From Parapedobacter deserti (GTDB lineage Bacteria; Bacteroidota; Bacteroidia; Sphingobacteriales; Sphingobacteriaceae), in contig NZ_JBHRTA010000038.1 of NCBI RefSeq assembly GCF_042646065.1, forward strand, positions 1 to 64,000: a stretch of DNA of 64,000 bases, in the 5' to 3' direction. Below, one piece after another: positions 17,875 through 26,318 of this stretch. The stretch's first letter is position 1; each line of letters starts with the position of its first letter. The position numbers were made by a program, and so were the translations under genes. The notes beneath the pieces were generated by a model, which saw only the letters and a list, made by a program, of their open reading frames with translations, did no database searches and was not told where the DNA came from.

Positions 17875-18496
17875 TGTTCTTGGCTGTTGCGAGGTACTTC
17901 CGTTCGTAATAGGTCTTGATGGAGAGCACTTCATCGACGATATCGGAACGGTAGAGATCTGTCGTCTGCAACTGTACGGCCAACTCCAGCTCCGCTAACT
18001 TTTCCAACGTGTAGGCGAATAGCATGTCATTGTCAGTTTTCAGGTGCATAATGCCCTGCGGTGTTAGGATTTGTTGGTATTTAGACAGAAAGACGGGATT
18101 GGTCAGTCGTTTCTTTTCACGGCTTAACTGCGGCTGCGGGTCGGGAAAGGTGATCCAAATCTCGGACACCTCGTCCTCGGCGAAATAATCCAATATGGTT
18201 TCAATCTGAATCCTGAGAAATGCGACGTTGGCAATACCTTCTTCCAGTGCGGTTTTGGCTCCGCGCCAGATACGGTTTCCTTTGTAATCGATGCCGATGA
18301 AATTCCGGTCGGGAAATAATTTAGCCATATTGACCGTGTATTCACCCTTCCCGCAGGCCAGTTCCAGTACAATAGGATGGCCATTGCCAAAATGTGTTGC
18401 CGACCATTGGCCTTTCATCGATTTGCCTTCATCCAGTTGCAGGACATTGGCGAATGTGGCTATCTCCCCAAATTTTCTTAGTTTGTCTTTTCCCAT
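17846..18496 (-). CDS. trmB: tRNA (guanine(46)-N7)-methyltransferase
   Basis: 216 residues. TrmB places the m7G46 in the variable loop of many tRNAs using SAM. The SAM motif VLELACGKGEYTVNMA lies near residue 43, the second Rossmann strand with FIGIDYKGNR near 70, and the family signature WITFPDPQPQLSREKKRLTN (location about 114-133) carries the TrmB Pro/Asp motif. Length fits. It converges on trhO with a 29-bp overlap, so both tRNA modification genes end in shared sequence without a terminator between them. Confidence 0.94.
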   Translation of the reverse strand: MGKDKLRKFGEIATFANVLQLDEGKSMKGQWSATHFGNGHPIVLELACGKGEYTVNMAKLFPDRNFIGIDYKGNRIWRGAKTALEEGIANVAFLRIQIETILDYFAEDEVSEIWITFPDPQPQLSREKKRLTNPVFLSKYQQILTPQGIMHLKTDNDMLFAYTLEKLAELELAVQLQTTDLYRSDIVDEVLSIKTYYERKYLATAKNINYAKWSWR

Positions 18497-18595
18497 GTTC
18501 CCGTCGCGTATGTTCTATCAAAGCGGTAATTTTCCCTCAAGCCACCTGCGGGCAGGCATGGTTGAAGGGCCTCAAGCGGCGTGCAAAAATAACCT

Positions 18596-18603
18596 TATCT
18601 TTG
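18596..18603 (+). promoter_or_regulatory. Putative -7 box (TATCTTTG) of fcl
   Basis: A perfect TAnnTTTG located 20 bases before the GTG start at 18624. No clear TTTG at the standard -33 distance; the call rests on the -7 match and position. Confidence 0.45.
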
Positions 18604-18623
18604 CATGATATTATAAAGTACTC

Positions 18624-19559
18624 GTGAAAAAAGACGCTAAAATATACATCGCCGGCCACCGCGGAATGGTGGGATCGGCGATACACCGGAGATTGAATGC
18701 ACAAGGATTCAGTAACCTGCTGTTACGAACGTCTGGCGAACTGGACCTGCGCAATCAGCAGGATGTCGCTGAATTTTTTGCCGCAGAAAAGCCGGAATAT
18801 GTGTTTCTTGCTGCGGCAAAAGTGGGCGGCATACTCGCCAATAACACCTTCAGGGCAGATTTTCTTTATGAAAACCTGGCCATTCAAAACAACGTCATTC
18901 ACCAGGCATACCTCCATGGGGTGAAGAAACTGCTTTTTCTGGGGTCGAGCTGCATTTATCCAAAGCTAGCTCCACAGCCGATTAAAGAAAGCTCCTTGCT
19001 CACGGGATTGCTTGAGCCGACCAATGAGCCCTATGCTATCGCTAAGATAGCAGGCATCAAGCTCTGCGAGGCTTACCGCGCCCAATATGGCTGTAATTTC
19101 ATCTCGGTGATGCCCACCAACCTCTACGGCTACAACGACAATTACCACCCGGAACACTCGCATGTGATGCCAGCCTTGATCCGCCGTTTCCATGAGGCTA
19201 AGGCCCTGGGCCAGCCAGAGGTCGTAGTATGGGGAACGGGCACACCCAGGCGCGAATTTTTGTTTGCTGATGATTTGGCGGATGCGTGCACGTATTTGAT
19301 GGACCATTACACCAGCCCGGACCTGATAAACGTTGGAACCGGTGAAGACATCAGTATCAGGGAACTGGCCAATTTGATAAGATCTGTGGTTGGCTATGAT
19401 GGGGAATTGATCTTTGACCGGTCTATGCCGGACGGCACACCGCGCAAGCTTATGGATGTGAGCAAACTACACGAAATGGGCTGGCGCCACAAAACATCTC
19501 TTGAGGCAGGCGTAAAAATGGCCTATGAGGATTTCATAGGCCGAATTGCACGTCAGTAG
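18624..19559 (+). CDS. fcl: GDP-L-fucose synthase
   Basis: 311 residues, beginning with a GTG codon. It carries out the epimerase/reductase step turning GDP-4-keto-6-deoxymannose into GDP-L-fucose with NADPH. The Rossmann motif GHRGMVGSA is at 11-19. The SDR catalytic residues are Ser109, Tyr137 and Lys141 (in YAIAK), and Cys110 and the following IYPKLAPQPIKE match the family. PTNLYGYNDNYHPEHSHVMP (about residues 164-183) is also diagnostic. The partner gene gmd (GDP-mannose dehydratase) is not within view. It overlaps the convergent downstream gene by 7 bp. Fucose made here would go into capsule, O-antigen or the fucosylated glycoproteins known in Bacteroidota. Confidence 0.94.
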   Translation: MKKDAKIYIAGHRGMVGSAIHRRLNAQGFSNLLLRTSGELDLRNQQDVAEFFAAEKPEYVFLAAAKVGGILANNTFRADFLYENLAIQNNVIHQAYLHGVKKLLFLGSSCIYPKLAPQPIKESSLLTGLLEPTNEPYAIAKIAGIKLCEAYRAQYGCNFISVMPTNLYGYNDNYHPEHSHVMPALIRRFHEAKALGQPEVVVWGTGTPRREFLFADDLADACTYLMDHYTSPDLINVGTGEDISIRELANLIRSVVGYDGELIFDRSMPDGTPRKLMDVSKLHEMGWRHKTSLEAGVKMAYEDFIGRIARQ

Positions 19560-20026
19560 GTTTCGCTGTCAGGCGGGATCCCGTAATCCATGTGTTTATG
19601 AGCTTTCCGACGCCTTTTGGGCGGGCGGATAAAATCAGCCACTTTGTTGATCATATTGCTGACGTTATCCTTGTTCAGGACACCGGCTGCTTGCTGTGAT
19701 AGCAACGTAACCAGCGCTCTTTTAATGAATCCCGCTTTGCGTAGGAAAAACCGGTTGAGGATGACGGGAAGCCCTATCCGAAGCGATTTGCTTATCCAGT
19801 CTTCGTCGCCCCTGCTTTTGGCAAACAGCCCTTTCGCGACGCCTGCCCCCGGAATCCAGTTAGCCAGCGAATTCATAAACCGTACAGGTGCGGCGATCCT
19901 TTCGTTAAAAAGCAGGTATTGATCATTCAGGTAGCGTTCCTGTTCGCCGGCAAGCGCTTTAAGGCGTGCAATCTCCAGCTTAAGCTCGTTGAGGTTCCTA
20001 ACCTTGCTTTCCTTGCTCATCTTCAT
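19553..20026 (-). CDS. Conserved hypothetical protein of the envelope trio
   Basis: 157 residues without a signal peptide. The N-terminal 40 residues form a likely coiled coil (LNELKLEIARLKALAGEQERYLNDQY). The middle contains a glycine/proline-containing amphipathic segment (NWIPGAGVAKGLF) and the C-terminal part is strongly basic (PPKRRRKAHKHM). I do not recognise a named domain. The first codons overlap the end of the holin-superfamily gene by 29 bp (an in-frame start at 20020 shortens this to 23 bp), so it is translationally coupled to it. It overlaps fcl by 7 bp on the other strand. It probably works with its two upstream partners at the inner membrane. Confidence 0.65.
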   Translation of the reverse strand: MKMSKESKVRNLNELKLEIARLKALAGEQERYLNDQYLLFNERIAAPVRFMNSLANWIPGAGVAKGLFAKSRGDEDWISKSLRIGLPVILNRFFLRKAGFIKRALVTLLSQQAAGVLNKDNVSNMINKVADFIRPPKRRRKAHKHMDYGIPPDSETY

Positions 20027-20384
20027 CGTCTATTTCATCATTCCATTTTTGCAGAAACCGCTTGATGGAAAGGTTCATGAATAAGCGTTCTAAGGGTGCT
20101 TCCATCAGCGATATCAATGCGATTAATATCACGAATATACCCGCCGTGGCAAGAAAACCTAATGACCGACTCCCTAATAGTTCACTCAAGTAAAATCCTA
20201 AAGCCAGGCTGAGGAAGAAAATAACGAACAAGGCTAATAGGGTCTTCGCTACGTCAACAATCAGGCTCGCAATCAGTCGAGAAGACCGTTCGACGAGCTT
20301 GAGTTTGACCAATTTGAATCGGGTGTCGATGTATTCCTTGCTCTTCTGGAACACTCCTTTAAGTGAAAATTTTCTTTCCTCCAT
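19998..20384 (-). CDS. Phage-holin-superfamily / DUF1469-like membrane protein
   Basis: 128 residues with two adjacent transmembrane helices (about 45-67 and 77-98) flanked by amphipathic charged segments and a very acidic C-terminal tail (NDEIDDEDEQG). This is the layout of the Holin-X / DUF1469 family, common chromosomal membrane proteins in Bacteroidota. Despite the family name there is no prophage around it. It lies between the YtxH gene and a coupled hypothetical gene, as often seen for general stress or envelope genes. Confidence 0.7.
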   Translation of the reverse strand: MEERKFSLKGVFQKSKEYIDTRFKLVKLKLVERSSRLIASLIVDVAKTLLALFVIFFLSLALGFYLSELLGSRSLGFLATAGIFVILIALISLMEAPLERLFMNLSIKRFLQKWNDEIDDEDEQGKQG

Positions 20385-20531
20385 CTGGCTTCACCAAGGA
20401 TTTATAGATTATTAAAATATAACACACGGGCAATAGTGAGCAAATCATAGCTGTTTTCGCCCGTCGGGGATATTCCGACGCGATGACCTGCAGTGCCATG
20501 TCATGGCCTAGGGCCGGGCCCCTTTCTATAT

Positions 20532-20801
20532 TCAGGCGTGCTCTTCCAATGCTTCTTCAACGGTTTGCTCCGCCTTGTTCGTGTTGGATTTTACAGCGGC
20601 CACTACCTTTTCTTTGAAATCATTGAGGTGCTCCATTTGTTCAGCCGTACGTTCTTTTAGTGCTTCGCCAAGATCTTTTAAGGAGTCATTAAGTTTATCA
20701 CGCGTCTCAGAGCCTTTGTCTGGGGCGAATAAAATGCCGAGAGCGGCCCCTGCCGCCAATCCTGCTAATAGTGCTGCTACTACTTTTGCGTTATCATTCA
20801 T
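20532..20801 (-). CDS. YtxH domain protein
   Basis: 89 residues. The N-terminal segment VVAALLAGLAAGAALGILFAPDKGSETRDKL is a short glycine/alanine membrane helix followed by the FAPDKGSETR box that defines YtxH proteins. A charged helical tail follows (EALKERTAEQMEHLNDFKEKV) and ends in Glu/Ala-rich sequence. YtxH proteins are general stress proteins in Bacillus; the function is unknown. It is the first gene of the trio 20801 to 19553. Confidence 0.82.
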   Translation of the reverse strand: MNDNAKVVAALLAGLAAGAALGILFAPDKGSETRDKLNDSLKDLGEALKERTAEQMEHLNDFKEKVVAAVKSNTNKAEQTVEEALEEHA

Positions 20802-20862
20802 AGTCTGTCGTGTTATTTTATGAAAACTTTTAGCGTTGTTTATATGCGTTCTGCTAAATATA

Positions 20863-20890
20863 CAAATTTATCTGCAAATCGTTTGCCAAA
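20863..20890 (-). promoter_or_regulatory. Putative promoter of the YtxH gene
   Basis: On the minus strand, TTTG (20890-20887), 16 bp, then TAAATTTG (20870-20863). The -7 box is perfect; the spacing is a little shorter than the usual 19. The leader would be about 55 nt. Confidence 0.45.
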
Positions 20891-21055
20891 AACTTAAATT
20901 GATTCCAACCGCGTGTATGTATGGGGCGAACAGTCAACATCGCGTATTTTAGCAGCGATTCTCAGGAACGGCATTAATGGCATAAATATTGCGTCCCTTA
21001 CGTTAACGCGATTCAAATAATTCGAACAAATATCCATGTACTTGGTTATTTAGAT

Positions 21056-21063
21056 TATCTTTG
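21056..21063 (+). promoter_or_regulatory. Putative -7 box (TATCTTTG) of the WecA-type gene
   Basis: A perfect TAnnTTTG 33 bases before the ATG at 21097, in an otherwise gene-free, AT-rich interval (20802-21096). No good -33 partner is visible. Confidence 0.45.
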
Positions 21064-21096
21064 TCTCGGCTTGCTTCGTACTATACGCTATGCTAT

Positions 21097-22284
21097 ATGA
21101 TAGACATTTACTTGGTGCTTTTTTCATTTTTGTTTTCATGCGTCATCACCTTATATGCTGTTCCTTCCCTGATTAAGCTTGCTTATCAAAAACGGTTGTT
21201 TGATGACCCGGCGCTTGAGGAGCGGAAAATTCACAAATACCGCACCCCGAATTTAGGAGGCATTGCTGTACTGACTTCATTTGCTTTCACCTCCTGCCTC
21301 TGTATATCCGGAAACATTCTACCTTACGCCAATTATATATTTGCTTCAGGGATCCTCATCTTTTTGGTGGGTCTGAAAGACGACCTGGCGGCCTTAAACC
21401 CATACAAAAAGTTTCTTGCCCAATCCATAACGGCGCTTATCGTTGTCTACTTTGCCGACATCCGGTTGACCGGGTTTCATGGTATTTTTGGCATCCACGA
21501 TATTCATCCTGTTGTAAGCTACCCCTTTTCCAGTCTGCTTATCGTGTTTATCATCAATGCGTTTAATCTAATCGATGGTATCAACGGCCTGTTGGGAAGT
21601 GTGAGCCTGATTGTCAGCCTTACGTTCGGATATTTTTTTTTCCGGATGGAAGAATACGGACTGTCGTTATTGGCGGTGAGCATGGCGGGCGCAGTTTTGG
21701 GTTTTCTTAGGCATAATGCCGGGAAGGCTCGAATTTTTATGGGAGATGCCGGTGCATATACCATTGGCTTCATCGTATCGGTGTTGGCTATTCAGTTTAT
21801 TGAATTGGCCAGTGCTCAGGAGTTTGCTCCGACTACCGCGTTTTTTGTTGAGTCGGTTCCCGCGGTTACCATCGCCATCCTCAGTATCCCGATATTTGAC
21901 ACGTTGCGCGTCATTATCATACGGCTTGCACAGGGCAAATCGCCTTTCATGGCCGACCGCAATCATTTGCATCATCGCTTGTTGGACACCGGTATGAGCC
22001 ACACTCAGGCTACCTTGGTGCTCTCTGGTTTCAATGTGCTGATAATCGGAACGGCACTGTCATTCCAGCATATCGGTACCATCGAACTTTTGCTCCTTAT
22101 CGCGCTGGTAGCGTTAGTGATGAACACAATGCTATGGTTATACGATGTACGTCAAGTCATCTCACAATCGCAGCCTCTTCTCGTAGAAGAGGATAAAGAA
22201 AACGTCTATCAGCTCCGGGACCATGCCCGCGAAGTAGCCGAGGAAGCGTTGCAGCAGTACGAAGAAAAGCAGCATCAAAACTGA
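21097..22284 (+). CDS. MraY/WecA-family undecaprenyl-phosphate sugar-1-phosphate transferase
   Basis: About 395 residues, ten or eleven transmembrane helices. It has all motifs of the prenyl-phosphate sugar transferases: ERKIHKYRTPNLGG near residue 42, the catalytic-site GLKDDLAAL near 98, NAFNLIDGINGL near 152, MGDAGAYTIG near 215, and the cytoplasmic DRNHLHHRLLDTGMSH near 288. The HLHHRL motif places it with WecA/TagO rather than MraY. It should start assembly of a surface polysaccharide by moving GlcNAc-1-P (or a similar sugar) to undecaprenyl phosphate. A C-terminal acidic tail of about 45 residues is cytoplasmic. The start at 21097 follows the -7 box; an upstream TTG frame is rejected. 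Confidence 0.9.
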   Translation: MIDIYLVLFSFLFSCVITLYAVPSLIKLAYQKRLFDDPALEERKIHKYRTPNLGGIAVLTSFAFTSCLCISGNILPYANYIFASGILIFLVGLKDDLAALNPYKKFLAQSITALIVVYFADIRLTGFHGIFGIHDIHPVVSYPFSSLLIVFIINAFNLIDGINGLLGSVSLIVSLTFGYFFFRMEEYGLSLLAVSMAGAVLGFLRHNAGKARIFMGDAGAYTIGFIVSVLAIQFIELASAQEFAPTTAFFVESVPAVTIAILSIPIFDTLRVIIIRLAQGKSPFMADRNHLHHRLLDTGMSHTQATLVLSGFNVLIIGTALSFQHIGTIELLLLIALVALVMNTMLWLYDVRQVISQSQPLLVEEDKENVYQLRDHAREVAEEALQQYEEKQHQN

Positions 22285-22324
22285 TTTTTTTGTATATTTA
22301 GCAGAAATTAAACGATTTCTGCCT

Positions 22325-23863
22325 ATGCTGATCAAAACCTATGGGAGTGCTGTCTATGGCATTGAAGCAACCACCATTACCATCGAAGTCAACATTTCAG
22401 GGGGCACTAAGTATTACATTGTCGGCTTGCCGGACAATGCGGTGAAGGAAAGCCTGCGGCGTATTGAAAGCGCACTGTCCACGTCCGGCTACCGAATGCC
22501 CCGGCAAAAAATTGTTGTCAATCTTGCGCCTGCCGATATCCGAAAGGAAGGGTCCTCCTATGACCTGGCCATCGCCATTGCTATCCTCACGTCATCCAAA
22601 CAAATAGAGGCACATGCGTTAGGTGAGTTTCTCATCTTAGGAGAGCTTTCTCTGGATGGAGGTATATTGCCTATCAAAGGGGTTTTGCCGATCGCCGTAC
22701 AGGCCGCCCGAGAGGGGTTCAAAGGCATTATTCTTCCGCTGGCAAATGCCCGGGAAGCGGCGGTTGTGGACGGCCTGCAGGTTTATGGCATTCGGCATTT
22801 GAAAGACGCAATTGCTTTTTTTGCCGATCAAGGTTCGCTCGGCCGTACCGAGGTGAACACAGCGGACGAGTTTCTAAAGAATATTGATAACTATGATACC
22901 GATTTTGCGGATGTGCAGGGACAGGAGAACATCAAGCGCGCGCTGGAGATAGCTGCTGCCGGCGGCCATAATGCAATTTTAATCGGTCCTCCCGGGTCGG
23001 GCAAGACGATGCTGGCAAAACGCCTGCCGACGATATTGCCACCCTTGAGCCTGGGCGAGTCGCTGGAGACTACTAAGATACACTCTGTGGCGGGCAAGCT
23101 TGGTGCTACCGACTCGTTGATGACCGTAAGGCCATTTCGCGCCCCTCACCACACCATCAGCGACGTTGCATTGGTAGGCGGCGGAAATACGCCGCAGCCT
23201 GGAGAAATTTCACTCGCCCACAACGGCGTGCTCTTTCTGGACGAACTGCCAGAGTTTAAACGCGCCGTGTTGGAAGTGATGCGGCAACCTCTTGAGTCGA
23301 GGCAGATCACCATTTCGCGTTCCCGTTTTTCCGTCAATTATCCGGCTAGTTTCATTTTAATCGCTGCCATGAACCCTTGCCCATGTGGATTTCACAACCA
23401 TCCGCAGAAAGATTGTGTGTGTCATCCGGGAATGGTGCAAAAATATTTAAGTAAGGTGTCTGGGCCGTTGTTGGATCGGATCGATCTGCATGTGGAAGTG
23501 ACGCCAGTTGATTTCAGCGAGCTGACTTCGGTGCGCGTGCCGGAGAAAAGTGCGGTGATCCGCAGCCGGGTTATAGAAGCCAGGAAAATACAGGCAGCAC
23601 GTTTCAAGTCCAACCCGGATATCCACAACAATGCGCAGATGAGCGCTAAGCAGGTGCGGGCAATCTGCAGCATCGATGAAGCCGGACGGGCGCTGTTGAA
23701 AACAGCCATGGAACGGCTGGGACTTTCCGCCCGGGCTTATGACCGGATATTAAGGGTATCGCGTACCATTGCCGATATGGACGGTAGTATGGAAATTGAA
23801 ACGGCACACCTAGCCGAGGCCATTCAATTCCGAAGCCTTGACCGTGAAAGTTGGTCGGATTGA
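22325..23863 (+). CDS. YifB/ComM family Mg-chelatase-like AAA+ ATPase
   Basis: 512 residues, full length. An N-terminal ChlI-type domain (about 1-170, with VVNLAPADIRKEG near 65) precedes an AAA+ domain with Walker A GPPGSGKT at 221-228, the Walker B region GVLFLDELPEF, and the cysteine cluster NPCPCG..CVC characteristic of the family. The C-terminal Mg_chelatase_C part ends near SRTIADMDGS. ComM acts as a branch-migration helicase during natural transformation in Gram-negatives. No other competence genes are nearby, so a transformation role here is only inferred. Confidence 0.93.
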   Translation: MLIKTYGSAVYGIEATTITIEVNISGGTKYYIVGLPDNAVKESLRRIESALSTSGYRMPRQKIVVNLAPADIRKEGSSYDLAIAIAILTSSKQIEAHALGEFLILGELSLDGGILPIKGVLPIAVQAAREGFKGIILPLANAREAAVVDGLQVYGIRHLKDAIAFFADQGSLGRTEVNTADEFLKNIDNYDTDFADVQGQENIKRALEIAAAGGHNAILIGPPGSGKTMLAKRLPTILPPLSLGESLETTKIHSVAGKLGATDSLMTVRPFRAPHHTISDVALVGGGNTPQPGEISLAHNGVLFLDELPEFKRAVLEVMRQPLESRQITISRSRFSVNYPASFILIAAMNPCPCGFHNHPQKDCVCHPGMVQKYLSKVSGPLLDRIDLHVEVTPVDFSELTSVRVPEKSAVIRSRVIEARKIQAARFKSNPDIHNNAQMSAKQVRAICSIDEAGRALLKTAMERLGLSARAYDRILRVSRTIADMDGSMEIETAHLAEAIQFRSLDRESWSD

Positions 23864-23875
23864 TCGGACGGCAGT

Positions 23876-26236
23876 TCAGTTATTGAGTCGTTCTTCAAAC
23901 AGTTTCAAAATACGCTTGTATTCGTCGGTCCAACTGCTCGGTTCCAAAAAGCCATGGTCTTCAACGGGATAAACAGCCAGCTCCCAGTTGTCCTTGCCCA
24001 GCTCGATTAAACGTTGGCTCAGCCTCACGATATCTTGGAAATGAACGTTTACATCGACCATGCCGTGGCACATCAACAGATGTCCTGTTAGCCCTTCAGC
24101 AAAATATATCGGAGAAGAGCGCTTGTAGGCGATCGGATCTGTGGTTGGTTCGTTGAGGATGTTAGACGTGTATCCATGGTTGTAGTGTGCCCAATCAGTT
24201 ACTGAACGTAATGCAGCCCCCGCGGCGAAAACCTCCGGCTCATTAAACATCGCCATAAGGGTGATGAAGCCGCCGTAGGAGCCCCCATATATACCAATAT
24301 TCTCCGGGTTTACACCATATTTTTCGGCTAGCAAATTTGCGCCGTCTACGTGGTCGCTCAGGTCTTTGCCGCCCATGTGACGGTATATACCGGTACGATG
24401 GTCACGCCCATATCCAGCACTACCCGTATAGTCGATATCCAAAACGGTGTACCCCAGATCAACCAGCAGGTTATGGAACATATATTCCCGATAGTATTGG
24501 CTCCACCAGTAATGCACGTTCTGCAGGTAGCCAGCACCATGTACGAATATGACTGCCGGTCGGCCGCGCTTTGGTTTATCAGGCTGGTAAAGTCTGGCAT
24601 ATACATCGTCACCAAATCGGTTTTTGAACGAGATGACTTCCGGTTCTCTCCATGCATATGCATTGAATTCATCGGTAAGCGATGCCGTGATCTTTTCCGC
24701 GTTGGCCCCCGGCTTATTTTCCTGAAGATAGAGCTCCCACGGCTTGTTGGAATAGGAATAGCGAATTGCCAACCATTTTTCATCTGGCGAAAGCGTGACC
24801 TCATTGCCGCCGTCCATGCTCGTTAGCTGTGTTGCGGTGCCACCTTTCACGGGGATGCTGTAAAAATGCGTGATTCCGGGGTGCTTAGCATTCCCGGTGA
24901 AGAAAAAGTGGCTTTTGTCGGCAGACAGCTGCAGGTTGCTCACCTCCCAATTGCCGTGGGTGAGCTGTTGTCGTTGTCCGGTATGTACGTTGGCAGTATA
25001 CAAGTGCGAATAGCCGGATGCCTCGCTTTGGAAGTAGATCGTTTCTTCATCTATCCAGCCAATGTTGCCGCCCCCCCATGATCCGCCGATACCGGGGCCG
25101 GCAATCCAGGCTTCGTCACGCTGGCGGTCGATCAGGTGCAGTGAGCCATTTTCTGGATTGAGGCGCATGATCCACCGGTCTTTATTGTCTGCTGCAGTCA
25201 CGACCACACATGCCGCCGTACCAGCTTCATTCCAATTTACCTGTCCAATGGTAACCTGCCGATCTTTATTCTCCTCCTGCAGCTCCCTTTTTCTGGTGGG
25301 GTAGTCGTCCCAAAAATCTGGCAGATCTCTTATTCCGGGTATCGTCTTTGTGTCGACACGGTACACCGTGTCCCGTTGCCGGTCATAAACAAAAGTCCGT
25401 GACACTGGTAGCGCACTGCCCACCTTGGTCCGTGCGGGAATATCTTCGGTGTATCCCGATTCGGTCACGTAATTGGGTACGATCGTATTCTTGTTGCCTT
25501 CGGCGCGTTGGGTAAGCCGGTACGTGATATAGCGGCGATTGGGGCTCAGCTGCTGCATCGACAGTATGTCATCCCCGATTTCCAGCTGCTTCAAGCCTCG
25601 CACATCGATTTCTTGTTGCCGGGCTCTTCTGATCGAGTCTTTCCGATTCCGTTGTGTCAATACGTTGAAAAGCTCCAATTGGTCGTCCTGTAGCCATTGG
25701 TTCTGCGGCGATAAATTTTCCGAAGGCTCGCCCCGCGTACGGCCATTCCTGGTGAAATTGCTGAGCTGGACCCAATCATACTGTTCCAAGCCGAGCTGGA
25801 ACAGATTGTCCCCCTGTTGGAAGATTATGTGTTTTCCATCGCTGCTGAACTGCGGGTTGCTTTCCCGCAGCACCGTGTTCGTCAGCCGGACTTCCTGGCC
25901 CGTTTTCAATTCGTAGAGATAGATGTCGCCGTGCCGCTCAAAAACCGCCCGTCTGCGGGTTTTGTCGTACGTATATTGGTCAATTATTCCCTGTTCTTTT
26001 CTGGGGTTGATTTTGCGTGGCGTACGGTCAGCGGCGGTTACACGGTATAGCGAGGCAGCCTCTTCCGCCTCCGGATTCCAAGTGAAATAAAGTGTGCCGT
26101 TGATGTCCCAGTGTACCCGCTCTGGCGAGGAGCCGATCCATTTGGGATCGCGCATGATACGCTCTACCGTAAGCGAAGCTTGCTGCGCATAGGACAAATG
26201 GAAGCCGACGAAGGCAATGGTAAGCAGAATTTTATA
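23876..26236 (-). CDS. S9 family prolyl-oligopeptidase/DPP4-type serine peptidase
   Basis: 786 residues from the ATG at 26236, which gives a proper signal peptide (ILLTIAFVGFHLSYAQ); the frame extends 24 codons further upstream without one. The N-terminal beta-propeller (about 25-530) holds DPP4-type repeats with WI/Y...D patterns. The C-terminal alpha/beta-hydrolase carries the triad Ser653 (GGSYGGF), Asp728 (GMVDVNVH) and His761 (EDHGF). A periplasmic exopeptidase or oligopeptidase is expected. It is 83 bp downstream of the symporter gene on the same strand. Confidence 0.9.
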   Translation of the reverse strand, partial: YKILLTIAFVGFHLSYAQQASLTVERIMRDPKWIGSSPERVHWDINGTLYFTWNPEAEEAASLYRVTAADRTPRKINPRKEQGIIDQYTYDKTRRRAVFERHGDIYLYELKTGQEVRLTNTVLRESNPQFSSDGKHIIFQQGDNLFQLGLEQYDWVQLSNFTRNGRTRGEPSENLSPQNQWLQDDQLELFNVLTQRNRKDSIRRARQQEIDVRGLKQLEIGDDILSMQQLSPNRRYITYRLTQRAEGNKNTIVPNYVTESGYTEDIPARTKVGSALPVSRTFVYDRQRDTVYRVDTKTIPGIRDLPDFWDDYPTRKRELQEENKDRQVTIGQVNWNEAGTAACVVVTAADNKDRWIMRLNPENGSLHLIDRQRDEAWIAGPGIGGSWGGGNIGWIDEETIYFQSEASGYSHLYTANVHTGQRQQLTHGNWEVSNLQLSADKSHFFFTGNAKHPGITHFYSIPVKGGTATQLTSMDGGNEVTLSPDEKWLAIRYSYSNKPWELYLQENKPGANAEKITASLTDEFNAYAWREPEVISFKNRFGDDVYARLYQPDKPKRGRPAVIFVHGAGYLQNVHYWWSQYYREYMFHNLLVDLGYTVLDIDYTGSAGYGRDHRTGIYRHMGGKDLSDHVDGANLLAEKYGVNPENIGIYGGSYGGFITLMAMFNEPEVFAAGAALRSVTDWAHYNHGYTSNILNEPTTDPIAYKRSSPIYFAEGLTGHLLMCHGMVDVNVHFQDIVRLSQRLIELGKDNWELAVYPVEDHGFLEPSSWTDEYKRILKLFEERLNN

Positions 26237-26318
26237 CATTGGCTGCCGTTTTTCTTGATACGAATCAACAGCGAATGTAACTAGTTTTTGCAGAACCGGA
26301 AGTAACAATTTGGTTTGC

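Noticed and set aside
5557..19559. Fucose gene cluster (GH29 fucosidase with GDP-fucose synthase)
   Set aside because: The two genes are 11 kb apart with unrelated genes between, one degrades and one makes fucose; no fuc operon or gmd is near.
19998..20384. Holin as sign of a prophage
   Set aside because: The protein belongs to the chromosomal holin-superfamily/DUF1469 group; no lysin, integrase or structural phage gene is near.
22325..23863. Natural competence island based on ComM
   Set aside because: ComM-like ATPases are widespread; no comEC, dprA or pilus gene is in the window.
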